A stretch of DNA of 64,000 nt from Gigaspora margarita (lineage: Eukaryota > Glomeromycota > Glomeromycetes > Diversisporales > Gigasporaceae). Within the stretch, counting starts at the first letter, position 1. Each line of letters starts with the position of its first letter. Positions 1-11,326 of the stretch are shown here, in pieces. Below the pieces are notes generated by a model. It ran no database searches. It was given only the letters and a program-made list of their open reading frames with translations, and was not told the origin of the DNA. A program made the position numbers and the translations under genes. The stretch covers positions 59,822-123,821 of the forward strand of contig WTPW01001110.1 in assembly GCA_009809945.1 (NCBI GenBank), given 5' to 3'.

Positions 1-450
1 GTATCATAAAAAATTGATTCATATTAAACTTTAATTGTAGTATAAAAAAATTGACTCATGTTAAAAGTAGAGTACATGTAGATCAATTTGTCATATGATT
101 TGATGTCCAATTAAAATTTTTATAAAAAATTGGAAGATGTTACTAATAAAATTTTTATAATTATATACAATTTTTATTTAAAATATTAATAATACATATA
201 TTAAAATATGCTTTTTATAATAGTATAATTTTAATAATTAAAACAAATAAAAAAAATAGCCTTGTATATATTGTAAAGTTTTCTGTAATGGGTTCAAATT
301 TTCTGTAATTACACAAAATCATTGGTTTTGATTGGTCTATATCACATGATTTTTATATGATAAAAATGATACCTAATCTTTAAATACATGTATCTTGTTA
401 AGTATTTAACCAATTTTAATAATTTTACTACTAATAGAATCAGAAAACCC
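1..450. other. AT-rich intergenic DNA with TTAAACTTTAATTG motifs
   Basis: No open frame or recognisable gene. The motif TTAAACTTTAATTG occurs near base 23 and recurs several times at 1,200-1,330, on the other side of the SINE at 466-1,082. The SINE therefore seems to have landed in or beside an older degenerate tandem repeat. Confidence 0.5.
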
Positions 451-465
451 TATTCTACAAACTTT
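451..465. repeat. Left target-site duplication of the minus-strand SINE
   Basis: TATTCTACAAACTTT is repeated without mismatch at 1083-1097. The two 15-bp copies bracket the SINE and mark a target-primed insertion. Confidence 0.93.
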
Positions 466-1082
466 TTTTTTTTTTTGCATTTTACAACTGAGACCTTGTC
501 TCAATTTTTTATTAAATTATAGATGTAATATTTGTTACATGAATGAGGATACAACTAGCTACACGTACACTTTTGGTGCCTAATTTAAGTAGTCCGCCCA
601 AAGGTTCCACACTAGCTGCCATATCTACAACCCAACTACAGAAGTTGCCTATTTAAACCCTCTGGTTCATGATCCTCCTATTACTACCTGACGTACTGTT
701 TGTATGCAGATATTGTAGGGCCCAATTCTTTAAATGAATGTTCGACGTCAGACTACTTTATCCACGGCCTAAAGTTGGCTAGGTAGAACGAAAGTCCTAC
801 CAGTCTTAATCATCCAAGTTTTAACCCTGGACTTTCTGTACTCACCTAACCGACAATGATCAAGGTCCGCTGGAAAATGCTGCCAGGAGTTCATGACATG
901 ATCTTCACTATGTCTCGTGACTTCAGTTACCCAAATCGCAGATCCAAACTAACAGGTTCAGCCTTGCAGAGTTTGTTATACCAATTATTAAAATTCGCAT
1001 TCGCTATCCACAGGACTTGAACTAGCAATCTTTCGATTTATGACCTCAGAGCATAACTGCTATGCTATCAGACCCGAGGTCT
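466..1082 (-). mobile_element. tRNA-derived SINE, poly(A)-tailed, full length (copy 1)
   Basis: Read on the minus strand, the element begins near 1082 with a tRNA-like head. It has an A-box-like TAGCATAGCAG and a B-box-like AGTTCAAGTCC, the internal RNA polymerase III promoter of tRNA-derived SINEs. A unique body of about 500 bp follows, and the element ends in a poly(A) run at 466-476. Perfect 15-bp target-site duplications flank it. The body is nearly identical to the plus-strand copy at 35,681-36,293. It keeps many CG dinucleotides in CpG-poor surroundings, which suggests a recent insertion. Its last 145 bp or so match the ends of the LINE-like relics at 15.5 and 58.4 kb. SINEs encode no protein and borrow LINE machinery. 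Confidence 0.93.
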
Positions 1083-1097
1083 TATTCTACAAACTTT
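1083..1097. repeat. Right target-site duplication of the minus-strand SINE
   Basis: Perfect 15-bp copy of 451-465, directly beside the tRNA-like head of the element. Confidence 0.93.
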
Positions 1098-1194
1098 GAT
1101 TTAGAAGTAAAATAATTAACTTAATAAAATTTTTTAAAATTGTAAAAATAAAAAAATTTTACCATTGAATTCATATGAAAAATGATCTGCATGT

Positions 1195-1385
1195 ACTCTA
1201 ACCTTAAACTTTAATTATATTGATTGCTAAAAAATTTGACTTATGATAAACTTTAATTGCATCTTGACTTAGGTTATATTAAACTTTAATTGCATTGTGA
1301 AGAAACTTACCATATGTTAAACTTTAATTAACACATCTTTTTAATGTGCATCATAAAAGAACTTGATATATGTTAAACATGTCTT
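1195..1385. repeat. Degenerate tandem repeat, about 40 bp, TTAAACTTTAATTG core
   Basis: Four to five copies of TTAAACTTTAATTG are spaced by roughly 35-42 bp, often followed by a CTTAC or TTGA segment. An outlying copy lies near the start of the window. No coding potential is seen. Confidence 0.5.
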
Positions 1386-1778
1386 TCTTTTGGGGTTGTA
1401 ATATAGTTATACTTGTGTAGCAATATAAAAATCATCTTCTGTTCATATTAAACAAACATTACTTCATTTATGTTATTGTGTATGTTAATTTTTATTAAAT
1501 TTGGCTTCAAAAATTCAATTCATATTTAGCAGATCAATTTATCTTTTTTTTTTAAATAAATTCAATTTTTACCCAGTTTACTTTCTTTTTAATATTATTA
1601 ATCTCTAATATATAAAATACAATCCATTTTTTCTATTTTTATCTAGGTAATTAATAATATTAGGTGAAAGTAACTCAGGTAAAAATAAACCTATTATTTT
1701 TTTATTTTAATATTATTTAATACAATTATATTAATTTCATACATTTATATACCATATTTTTTTTATTAAATTAAGAAG
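1386..1778. other. AT-rich DNA 5' of the pogo-like transposase relic
   Basis: No open frame or RNA gene seen. It probably includes the left end of the pogo-type transposon, but I could not identify a terminal inverted repeat with confidence. Confidence 0.4.
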
Positions 1779-2121
1779 ATGCCAAAAACCTCAAAATTCT
1801 CCAAGAATAACAAATTTAAGATTAAAGATAATTGATGTAAAGCAGTTTTTGCAGCACTTGATAAGTTCAAAAATTATCCTACCCACCTTAAACACTCTAG
1901 TATAAATAAAATAGCTAAAGACTATGGAATTCCTAGAACTACTCTTCAATGTGCAATAAAAAAAACAATTATCTTATCATTAGGACCCATCTAATGTCTT
2001 AACTGAATATAAAAAAAAACAACTTGTCAGCTATTGCATTAATCTACAAAAGCTCAGATTTGGTCTAACTAAGTCTGAAGTTAATCATTGTGTAATGGAA
2101 TTAGGCATACTGAAAAATTAA
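1779..2121 (+). pseudogene. pogo/Tigger-type transposase relic, N-terminal HTH part
   Basis: Translation from the ATG at 1779 gives an N-terminal DNA-binding region of the pogo class (psq-type HTH). It is Lys-rich at the start, then has a helix-turn-helix ending in YGIPRTTLQCAIKK. After a frameshift near 1980 it continues with VLTEYKKKQLVSYCI and LTKSEVNHCVMELG, which fits the second, CENP-B-like HTH of this family. An internal TGA at about 1833 and the frameshift show that it is broken. The remaining, DDE part lies at 3,030-3,853, separated by about 900 bp of inserted repeats. The family is a cut-and-paste DNA transposase related to CENP-B and jerky proteins. Assignment is by motif, not by a search. 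Confidence 0.75.
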
Positions 2122-2541
2122 ATGCAATTAATTTTATCATGCATATACAATTAGCAATTAATTAAAAATTATCACAAAAATAATTAAAACTCAATTAATG
2201 ATGAAATAGTTGCAATTAATTGCAGTTAAAAAATCTTTTTCATTATATCTTATAGAGCACTTTATGCAGTATCTGATATGATATTATTTTTTTTTAGATA
2301 ATAAAAATTTAAAACCCACATTGACATGTTTCAATATACATAATAGTATAAAGAATATTTTAAACAATTAATCAAATTATTTATCACACATAGAACATAC
2401 TGTAATAGTATACATTGATACTTGCTATCATCTATAGGGCTAAAAAAAGCCTTGATATAACACTTGTTTAAAACTTTTGCATTCATTGAATCAATTGAAA
2501 AATAAAAAAAATGAGTGCACTATTTTGATGTGTGTATCTTT

Positions 2542-2725
2542 AAAATTGTAATTTTCTTGTATTATGTAAATTTATTTAACTCAATTCATGATTCAAGTTT
2601 GATACAATAAATTAATACAATCTTGATATACATGTTTTTTAAAATTGTAATTTTCTTGTATCATGTAAATTTATTTAACTTGATTCATTACTCAAGTTTG
2701 ATGCAATAAATTAATATAATCTTAG
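2542..2725. repeat. Two-copy tandem duplication, period about 99 bp
   Basis: The block starting at 2542 (AAAATTGTAATTTTCTTGTA) is repeated from 2641 with roughly 90% identity. It lies in the insertion that splits the pogo-like transposase. Confidence 0.8.
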
Positions 2726-2781
2726 CAGCAAATATATAAAATGTAGGCTAATTACATAAAAATTTGAATCTGCCAGGTCAG

Positions 2782-2890
2782 TTCTCTAAAGCACTATTAC
2801 ACAATATAAAATTACAATTGACAAGTTATCGATATTGATATCAATAACTTTTTAATTATAATTTTATACTGTGTAATAGCACTTTGGAAG
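2782..2890. mobile_element. Foldback MITE, about 109 bp, AAGCACTATTACACA arms
   Basis: An almost complete palindrome. The left arm, AAGCACTATTACACA and onward, is mirrored by TGTGTAATAGCACTT at the right end, with a centre near TATCGATATTGATATC. It lies within the sequence that interrupts the pogo-type transposase relic. Confidence 0.75.
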
Positions 2891-3029
2891 GCTAATACTA
2901 AAAATTGCAATTAATTGACCAACTGTCTCTGCACTACCAATCAATTAATTGAGTTTGAAAAATTGCAATTAATTGTACTCACAATCAATTATTTAGTAGG
3001 CCTAATAGAAATAATACAGAATAATAAAT

Positions 3030-3853
3030 GGGCACATTTATTTGGTAACAATGGACCAGGTCAACACTAGTGAACCTGATTTATGAAAGACTATTCTGAG
3101 ATATCATTTTGTGTTCAAGAATTATCTAAAGTTTTGGGCCCAAAGAGCAAATGCAACAATAGTTAAAAACCACTTTAATAAACTTGAGTAGATAATTAAT
3201 AAAATTTACTTACTCTATGCAAATTTGGAATATAAATAAAATAGAATTTTTTCTTGTACCAAAATTGGAGAAGGTAATAGCAATAAAAGAAGCTTGCCAA
3301 GTTTATAAAATTATATATAGAAATTCCATGAACATATTTCTGTTGTCTCTACAATTTCTGCTACTGGATTGTATGTCCCTTCTATTAATTTATAAAGGAA
3401 TTCGTGCAATTTCTAGCCATTAAAAGGTGCCCTTCTGGGAACTATAATGGGGTTTACAAACAGCAGATACATGCAGGAAGAGCCTTTTCAAATGTATCTT
3501 AACTACTTTACAGCTTTATTCTGCTTACCCACCCAGTTCTATTAATGCTAGATAGCCACAAAGGCCATATAAATTATATGAGCGTTGATTTTTGCCACAA
3601 AAATAGAATTCTTCTTTATGCTCTTCTATCCTATACAATGCATGTTTTACAACTGTCTAAAATTCCTTTAGCAAAATTAAAAAGTGAATATAGCCATAAC
3701 AATAATAATGCCAAAATGGTAACAAAACATATCTTTGTGAAGGTTTTTGGACAGCATTTCTTAAAATCTATACTTCATCAATTATTTACAATTCCTACAG
3801 AAGCACAGGAATATGGCCATTTAATCCTAATACTATTAGTTCAGAATACTTAA
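3030..3853 (+). pseudogene. pogo/Tigger-type transposase relic, DDE catalytic part
   Basis: Three frames must be joined to read it. RANATIVKNHFNKLE is near 3,144. QIWNINKIEFFLVPK at 3,217 corresponds to the family's WNIDETG motif, and the catalytic Asp is now Asn. LLIYKGIRA follows. From 3,545, LDSHKGHINYMSVDFC and VLQLSKIPLAKLK match the LDGH..SH and HILQPLDVGVF blocks. Near 3,810, GIWPFNPNT matches the usual GI(Y/W)PFNP ending. Together these identify a DDE_1 (pogo) nuclease core. Several stops, frameshifts and the lost Asp mean it cannot be active. The two open frames at 3217-3423 and 3545-3853 are the longest surviving pieces. Confidence 0.85.
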
Positions 3854-4500
3854 ATCTTTTACTAGCAACCAAATAATTTGATATAGTACCTTTGACTAGT
3901 TAATCTTCAAATGACTAATCTTTTAACAGTTGACCTTTAAATAGTCAACTTCTATACAGATAGTTAGGTCATTCCAACAATTGTCTAACAAATCAAATTG
4001 GTTTTATTTTACTTGTTCTAATATTGCTTTACTAAAAAAAGAAAAAGAAATGATTAATAATAAAAAAAATAAAATACTTAGAAATAAAAATAAAATACTA
4101 AAACTTTAGTTTATAGCAGTGAAAGAAGAATTGGCAACTTATAAAAACCCTAGAACATGTTTTCTACAATTAGTTTTAAAGTAACCAGTTTTTTGAGCTC
4201 CACAAGCTGAAGTACCAAAAATCCTTTCTGATCTGCAAGAATCTGAGTCATCTTTCTTTAAAAACGAAAAACACTTATATTTGTGCAGCTTTTTACTAGG
4301 AAAAAAGTTAGAAGTAGTTAAAATTGGCAAATGAAGAAACTACAAAAAAATTCACGAAGCAAAAAAGAAAAAGGAGATTAGCAACCCAAAGAAAGCAGAA
4401 GCCAAATAAAAAAAGAATTAGCAATTCAAAAAAAAGAAGAGCAGGAATGGATAAAACAAGAAAAAGAAAAGCTTAAAAAGAATAAAGCTACTTAGCATTG
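3854..4500 (+). pseudogene. Possible Lys/Arg-rich C-terminal tail of the pogo-like transposase, decayed
   Basis: After the GIWPFNP motif comes about 450 bp of AT-rich DNA, then a plus-strand stretch at 4,330-4,490 very rich in Lys and Arg codons (AAAAAGAAAAAG-type runs, for example KQKRKRR). Basic tails are common on pogo-type transposases, so it may belong to the same gene. The alternative is a simple purine-rich repeat. A 63-residue minus-strand frame at 4139-4330 overlaps it and contains a CGAQKTGYFKTNC segment that resembles a zinc knuckle, but it is not convincing alone. Confidence 0.35.
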
Positions 4501-4869
4501 TTTAGCATTGGAGAAAAAAAATTAAACTAGATTTTAGACTGGCCCACAATATCCCTCTTTCCAAAATTCAATCTATATGTTTCTATTACATGATGATCAT
4601 TTATTGATGCAAATTATTTTTGTATGATATTTTGTTGTTATGATTTTATTCTAAATTAAGTATAGTATATATAATAAATCTTAGCATTAAATTTTAAACA
4701 TATAATAAGAAGTTTTGCTAATAAGAACTTTAACTGGTCCACAATACCCATTTCTTTGAATTTTATTTGCTCTTCCTTATAAAAAATTTACTTTATTTTT
4801 GGAAACCTAAAATAATTATTTTTTAAAAATCAATTTTAGTAGCATGTATGCTCCTAACCCTACTGCATA

Positions 4870-4877
4870 CTATAGAC
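4870..4877. repeat. 8-bp TSD (CTATAGAC) of hAT MITE copy 1
   Basis: CTATAGAC at 4870-4877 is repeated exactly at 5158-5165, directly outside the terminal inverted repeats. Confidence 0.9.
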
Positions 4878-5157
4878 CAGTATTGTATATTTTGGCTGTT
4901 CACAGCCTTTTTTGGCTTGTCCACATCCAAAATTGTCCAAACGTCCAAGATTGTCCAAAGCTTGTCCAGGCTTTAATAATTAATAAATATATCTAAAAAA
5001 TATATAACTATATATTTTTTTAGGTGCTGAACACATTCCAGTTAAAATTAAAATAGGTTATCTTAATAAAATTTTAAGTAATTTTACTTTATTTAATTGT
5101 TCAAAATTGTTCAAAATTGTCCAAATCATTGTCCAAAGCTGTCCCGTGACAACACTG
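4878..5157 (+). mobile_element. hAT-type MITE, CAGTGTTGT family, copy 1 (280 bp)
   Basis: The ends are CAGTATTGT and ACAACACTG. The CAGTG start and the perfect 8-bp duplication are hallmarks of the hAT superfamily. Several copies of TGTCCAAA lie close to both ends, like the subterminal transposase-binding repeats known in hAT elements. It has no coding capacity and is about 90% identical to copy 2, which begins 242 bp downstream in the same orientation. Confidence 0.92.
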
Positions 5158-5399
5158 CTATAGACCAAAGCATAACAAACTTTTTTTGTGATTAGCTGAT
5201 TTTTGTAGATCATATTATTATACTAAAGTCTTATTAAAGTAACAATTTTTTGTTATGATAATTACAAAATTGAATTTGTAGCCATAAATACATATTTGCA
5301 GAGATTGTGGTATAAAAATTTGGAAACTATACCTTCTTCTCTACAAGATGTTGAAGATTGGTGAGGTAATGCAAAAGATAGATAAGAGCTACCTTTAAG

Positions 5400-5678
5400 C
5401 AGTGTTGTAGTTTTGGCTGTCTACAACCTTTTTTGGCTTGTTCACGTCCAAAATTGTCCAAACATCCAAGATTTTTCAAAGCTTGTTCAGGCTTTAATAA
5501 TTAATAAATCTATCTAAAAAATATATAACTATATATTTTTTTAGGTGCTAAACACATTCCATTTAAAATTAAAATAGGTTTTTATAATAAAATTTTAAGT
5601 AATTTTACTTTATTTAATTGTCCAAAATTGTCCAAAATTGTCCAAATCATTGTCCAAAGCTGTCCCATGACAACACTG
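5400..5678 (+). mobile_element. hAT-type MITE, CAGTGTTGT family, copy 2 (279 bp)
   Basis: Ends CAGTGTTGT and ACAACACTG form an intact inverted repeat. The 8-bp target duplication is CCTTTAAG at 5392-5399 and 5679-5686, without mismatch. Subterminal TGTCCAAA repeats are as in copy 1. It is non-coding. Confidence 0.93.
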
Positions 5679-5994
5679 CCTTTAAGTATTCTAAAGATGT
5701 TCCTTTTGTTTGTAATTTGTTTAAACTATATAATTTAACTATCTTTTTTTATTATAGTTTTGTCAAGACATTTGTGTTTGCAGCTTATAATAGTTAGATG
5801 TTATTTTATTTGTTTCTATGTTTTTGCTATTTTTACTTTTAAAATAACTTTTATTATTTTTTTTTATTAATTTTTACTAATACACTTCTCTTAGCAAAAT
5901 AATCTTAGATTTAATATCAAGTAATAATACAAAGTTTTAGCAGTATTAATATAATAGATGACTTTGATAATTAGTAGTTATTGGGTATTTAATG

Positions 5995-6260
5995 TCACAA
6001 AAGGACCCTATACATCTCTCATAGATCATAACTGGGGTTTGGCCAATTTTGATCTAATTTGCTAAAAATAACAAAACTACATTTGTTTAATTAACTTTTG
6101 ATCTAGTAATCAGAATTGAATAAACTTTTTTTGTTAGATGCGCCTTATTGAAAACTTCATTTTTAAAAAAAGATTAGTCAAATTGGACTGCTAAATGCCA
6201 AGATAATTGCCAAAACAGGTTTTTTTGCTTCTTAAATTTCAGGTTTTTACTAAAATGCAT
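5995..6260 (-). mobile_element. AGGACC-family TIR element, diverged and truncated
   Basis: It starts AGGACCCTATACATCTCTC and continues antisense to the full copies at 20.2, 24.9, 26.8 and 28.6 kb. Recognisable pieces include the block corresponding to GATGCGCCTTATTGAAAAC. Similarity fades after about 6,258, so the other terminus is missing. Confidence 0.7.
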
Positions 6261-6447
6261 TATAGTTGATGTTTAAATTAAATGATACTAAAATTTGGAT
6301 TTATTATATATTTATTATATTCTATTTAAATTTTTTGAAATAATATTTTTTTTAAGGATAAAGTTAGGATTTAGGTTGTTGCTGCTAGCAAAAAAGTATA
6401 GATATATTTTGTTAGGGTTTATATTTTCAAATCATGATTTTTAAACT

Positions 6448-6805
6448 TCAGTATTTTCTGCAACATTTAATAAAAGATGAAAAAGATTTGTATATATTAT
6501 TATAATAGATAAAATTTATTGATCTCACAATAATAAACTTGACTATTTCTTCTTTATGAGAGATTATAAAGATATTAAAAGTATTCTTGTACATATAATA
6601 ATGTTTCTTAATATTTAAATAAAACTTTAGAAACAAATTTTAATATTATATAATATTCTTATTTTATAATAATCTCACAACTTGATTGGCTAATTGACCA
6701 ATAAATTACAAGATGATTAACAAATCCAACCAATTACAATAAAAGTTTACTATATTTATACCAAATAACTCAAGTTATTTGATAGGTTTAATTATAGTAG
6801 GATAT
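6448..6805. other. AT-rich DNA, no supported gene
   Basis: An open frame of 62 codons on the minus strand is AT-driven, with an Ile/Tyr/Lys-rich composition and no motif. I see no repeat boundary here. Confidence 0.4.
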
Positions 6806-7148
6806 CAAATAAGTAGGGATGTATCAGTCCGGTCTGTTTTGTCTGGTCCCTAAGAGGACCATTTTCATAGTATTTATGGTCCCAGTTCTTCGGTCCCATA
6901 ATGGTTCTTTAATAATTACGTTATAAGATTTTATAGGCCAAAAATGACTATCAGATATAAACAAACATCCTATGATCTATGTTATACCTGATCAAAAAAT
7001 TTGATTGGGTAATATGAATATCACAGTTATTTTTACAAGGACCAGTTCCAGGACTGGTCCTTTAATAGTCCTACAGTCCTTATCAGTTCCAGTTCAGGAC
7101 TGGTTCTGGACCCGGTCTTTTCAGAACTAATGCATTCCTACAAATAAA
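6806..7148. mobile_element. hAT-like element with GGTCC/GGACC palindrome array (327 bp plus TSDs)
   Basis: The element at 6814-7140 starts TAGGGATGTATCAGTCCGG and ends ATGCATTCCTA, forming an imperfect inverted repeat of the hAT TAGGG type. Flanking octamers CAAATAAG (6806-6813) and CAAATAAA (7141-7148) match at 7 of 8 positions. Many GGTCC and GGACC motifs cluster toward both ends (TCCGGTC, TGGTCCC, GGACCAG, GGACTGG). There is no open frame. Confidence 0.85.
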
Positions 7149-7625
7149 GACCCTGAGCAATCTATAAACAGCTACAATCTTAATATATTACTAAAAATAG
7201 AAAAGATTTGCAAAAAATAGTCAAAAATAAGCATTTATATTACTAAATATAGAAAGAACTACAAAAATAGTCAAAAATAACCAAAAGCAAAAAGTTATTT
7301 ATCTATATATAGCTTGGGTCCTATCAGATAATATATAGTTATCAAATATAAAGCAGACAATTACTATATACTCTTTTAGCACAAATTATATAGAAAGTAT
7401 TGTATAATAAAGCTACTAGTATATATTATATAATAATAAATCAAATAAATATCAAATAACAACTATCTATTAACAATGAGCTTCACAATATTATATGAAT
7501 CTAATAAAACAAAGTTGGAATAAAAATTCAAAAAAACAGTCAGTGGAAGAACTTTGAAGTTTTTTAAAATAAAAAAAGTTTATCAAATTTTTATGTATCA
7601 GAAATTTTGACATAAATATAAATAG

Positions 7626-7641
7626 TAGTAGCAAACTAATT
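7626..7641. repeat. Target-site duplication of the 7.6-8.7 kb retrocopy
   Basis: TAGTAGCAAACTAATT is repeated exactly at 8695-8710, 16 bp. Confidence 0.92.
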
Positions 7642-8694
7642 TTTTTTTTTTTTTTTATAAGCAAGATCTTGTCGCAGGTTTTTATTTATTTAATATAACT
7701 TAATACATTAAATATGCATATTGTATATTAATATTTTAAAACTACGACTTAGACTATTTTACCTATGATCAATACTTAGCTAAAAGCAGCAATTGCTGCT
7801 CTTAGTCTATGAAATAAAGTGTATGGTATGTAAATAAATTTAAAAGACAAGAGAGGCCTATTGCCTGCCCTTAGCTAAGAGATCAAAGACCAAGCTTATG
7901 CTATGAAAATTTCTATATCTGTTTTACAAGGGGCTACTTTATAGAACAAAATACAGGATGATTTATCTTAGTATATTTAAAGAGTGTGATATGATCAGTG
8001 TAGTATTGTAGTCGTGATAAATTGTACCAGTCAGAGGTCAGAGGTATAATGTAAGTCGCATTAGTATAGTATAGTCGGCGTAGTATATGGTGTAGGCTGG
8101 AAGTCAGAGGTATTATGTCGCTTGATTATGAGTTGTTAATTTTGGTACTTGATGACGTGTTGTTGATCGATTAGATTTGGTAGTTGATGACGTGTTGTTG
8201 TTTGTTGTTTTGTTGTATAGTTTGATGATCCTTCTATTTTTGTGAGGTATGATGTAATCATTGCATTTGATGGGGTAAGCTAGAACACCCACTTTTGTGT
8301 GAATTTTTGTAGTATTTTGTAGTGGTGTGTGTAGTCTTTGAAGTTGTCTTGTATATGTATTGAGTGACAAGTATGTATTAAACAGTGTATCTTTTGGCCC
8401 TAATGATAGAGCATAGTTGTATATTTGGTTGTATATAATGTACTCACGATAGCGAGGTTTAAGTAAAATTGTCTAACAACTAACATCCTCACTGAAGCAA
8501 GGCCGTTAGTGTAGACTTAAAAATTAAAGTAGTATTTTTGATTAAGCAGGATGTGAGTAAGTACCCTGTAGGGAACGATGATAGTTGGGAAACATTCGTG
8601 TACAGAGTATATCTGTATTTTTCTTATTTAAGCCACTGAAAAATAGGTGTAGGTAAAAATTATAGTAAAACAGAGATCAGCGGAAAGAGTTTTT
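7642..8694 (-). mobile_element. Poly(A)-tailed retroposed sequence of unknown origin, 1.05 kb
   Basis: Read on the minus strand, it ends in a poly(A) tail (T run after 7641) and lies between perfect 16-bp direct repeats, so it was inserted by LINE-type target-primed reverse transcription. I find no tRNA-like A or B box at its 5' end near 8,694. The longest frame (85 codons, 8113-8370 minus) lacks an ATG at its start and is Thr/Asn-rich. It could be a processed retro-pseudogene, a 5'-truncated LINE tail or a SINE with a non-tRNA head. Composition is less AT-rich than its surroundings and includes several CG dinucleotides, so it is probably fairly young. Confidence 0.8.
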
Positions 8695-8710
8695 TAGTAG
8701 CAAACTAATT

Positions 8711-10074
8711 AGTTTATATAATCAAAATCAAAATCACATTTTGTTTAGAAACTGTGATTAATAAATTATAATTAATTCTTAAAATAATGCCTAGTTAGAA
8801 ATAAGAATAAAATAAAAATTAGCCTTTTTATATTTTCTAAATAAAATTTAAATATTATTTAGCCATTATCAAGATACTATATTAAAATATGTAAAAAAAA
8901 AATAATTTCTTGAAAAATATTTGAAGAAAAGTAATTAATTCTGATCAAGTTCTAGGATATTATTCTAATAAACAATAATTGGGTTCAAAACATGTTTGAA
9001 AGCAAATTCAGTTTAGTCTTTTATAGGGTTTCAAACTTTTTGTCCCATTTTGTTTGCTATAGTTAATTAACAATTTTAGAAAACTGGTCCTTTAAAGCTG
9101 CTTTTAATTATTAGTAGAGTTAACTTTCCTATAAATTTCTAAATAAAGTTTTATGATCTTTGTATTAGTTTTTGTGTTATTTGAATTCTAAAATTGACCA
9201 AAATGGGTCAACCAGGTAACTATGACCTGTTTTTTCGATTTTTATAGTTCAAATATCTTGAAATAATAGAAAAATTTGTGGGCATATGTAAGAATCTATA
9301 TAGAATTATTATTTATCTATGGAAATTATTGTTGATAAAAGAACAGTTTAAAGGGCCAAATTTTTGAAAATTTTGGCCAAATATAAAAAATAAAACCAGG
9401 TTATTTGGTTTAGAACTCTAGTCTTTTAAATTGTTTATAACAATTCAATCTATATTAGATAGATTAGAATAATTAAATATTAAATATATAGATATTATAT
9501 TTGATTAGAATGCAAAAGAAATTTAGTATTGAGTCTATATAGATTATAACATAAATGCAACCAATCAAATTTTGAATTTGATTCTAACAATAGCTCAAAA
9601 TGCTATGTTCAAAATAAGATACTTCAAAGATTTTTGGCATAAAAGGAAAAAATATAAAATATGAAATAAAAAAATTTTGATTTTGCAATATTAAAAGATA
9701 CTAATTATATTGTAGATGTGATATTTTGAGTGTATACACTCATGCATGAGTTAAACCACCAAGCCCTATTATGTTATTTGTAATAGTGTTAGAGTTTTCA
9801 GTTGACCAGTTCTTTTTTTTGTAATATACAAATTTTAGTTTAGAAGTAATAACTTTTTTTTTATAAAGCATATATGCTGTAACTTGAAATTCCTCTAATT
9901 AAATCATTATTCCAAAAATTTTTTGATATTATACTTAACTGCTACAAAATATAGCAACTAACTAATTGCCAAAATTTTACCAACTCAGAACACTATTTCT
10001 AGCCAAAATTAAGAATTTTGAAGATCATAGACCTAAATTAATTTATTGTAGTTCGCATAATTTTGTAAACTCTT
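8711..10074. other. AT-rich intergenic DNA
   Basis: No gene, RNA or complete transposon is supported. Degenerate inverted segments such as ACTGGTCCTTTAAAG near 9,085 and CAGTTTAAAGGGCC near 9,345 hint at a worn foldback element, but its ends cannot be drawn. Confidence 0.4.
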
Positions 10075-10169
10075 GATTGCATTATGATTACTAAAGCCAG
10101 CTAATTTATCATAAGCCTGAGCTTAACAATTATGATAAATTGGCTGGCTTTAGCAATCATAATTGCAAT
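10075..10169. mobile_element. Foldback MITE, 95 bp, AAAGCCAGCTAATTTATCATA arms
   Basis: Arms of about 39 bp (GATTGCATTATGATTACTAA onward and its mirror ending TAGCAATCATAATTGCAAT) enclose a loop of about 17 bp around CCTGAGCTT. No TSD could be fixed. Confidence 0.75.
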
Positions 10170-11160
10170 TACAATTATTTAAACATAAAAAAATTAATCA
10201 TATTAGGTACATAATTTTGCAAGTCACAATAAACAATCAATAGAATCCAGAATTTTAAAAATTCTTTGCCTTATTTGTAATACAAAAAACACCAATGTTA
10301 CTATACAAATAATTCCTACCTGAGAGGTTATTGAGAAGGCAAAATATGCCACCATCTATTGGACTATACAAAATATATAACTGTATACAGTTCATACTGC
10401 AGATAGCCAATGCTCCCACAAAGAATTGTTCACTCATATAATTTGACCAATAGAATTAAATAAAAACAAACCAAAAAAAACAAGAATAGCTAATTAAAAA
10501 TGTTCTTGGTAAAATTTAGCCAATAGATACTATATTGTTCTAATTCTAACTATAATATTGTTTTTTTGCTTTTGATTCTATATACAGCTTTTTTATTTAA
10601 AAAACAAAATATTTAATAACAGTGTTAAACTAACAAATTAGGATATACAAATTTTTTTATAGCTATTTATATAATTTTTGAAATACTTATAAATTAGCTA
10701 AATAATTTTTAGCAGTTCAAATTAAATAATATCAGATATAAATATTATAAGATTTTAATATATACATATATCTCTGGCTGAATAGAAAAATATAATAGTA
10801 CTTTCGTGCAGTATTTTTGTTATTAAATATACTCATTGATAAGTAATTGAAAAAAAATTAGAAAATTTATCAGTTTAAAAATTGCTAAAAAATTTAGCCA
10901 TTAGTAAACAATAATAAGTGTGTTCTTAAGCACTTTCAAAGTTACAAATATATTGAAAACCTTTTTTAATTTTAGAAAACCATGCTTACTAAACTTGAAT
11001 AACTTAAAACATTTAATAAAAAAATATAACTAGCATTTTTATAAATTACAAATAGAGTTAAATCTTAGATTAGATATAAAATTAGTCAACTTTTTTTACA
11101 AAAAATAGATTAGAAAAGCTGTTCTTGAATAAAACAATAGCTTTTTTTAAAAAAAAAAAA
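10170..11160. other. AT-rich intergenic DNA
   Basis: A 60-codon minus-strand frame at 10255-10437 has mixed, non-repetitive composition but no recognisable motif and no support from neighbouring frames. The rest is A/T runs. Confidence 0.35.
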
Positions 11161-11168
11161 GTAATTAA

Positions 11169-11326
11169 AGTGCTAATATTTATTATTTAATATCTATTTA
11201 CTATAGAGGCTTACACTACTTTAGATAATATATTTAATTAAATTTGATTAGCTAAAATTTTTATATGATATAAGATTTGGCTTGACTTTCCACTCCTAAA
11301 ATAGTATCTAATAAATGTTAGTAGTC
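11169..11326. mobile_element. TWA-flanked MITE (PIF/Harbinger-like), decayed copy
   Basis: Its ends (GTGCTAATATTTATTA and TAATAAATGTTAGTAG) and the internal TTTACTATAGAGGCTTACAC and CTTGAC..CCACTCCTAAAATAG blocks align with the better preserved copy at 17,299-17,460. Flanks TAA and TTA fit a 3-bp TWA target duplication. Confidence 0.65.

Noticed and set aside
4139..4330. Minus-strand frame with a zinc-knuckle-like CGAQKTGYFKTNC
   Set aside because: The Cys/His pattern is incomplete, the frame is only 63 codons and it lies antisense to the pogo-type relic.
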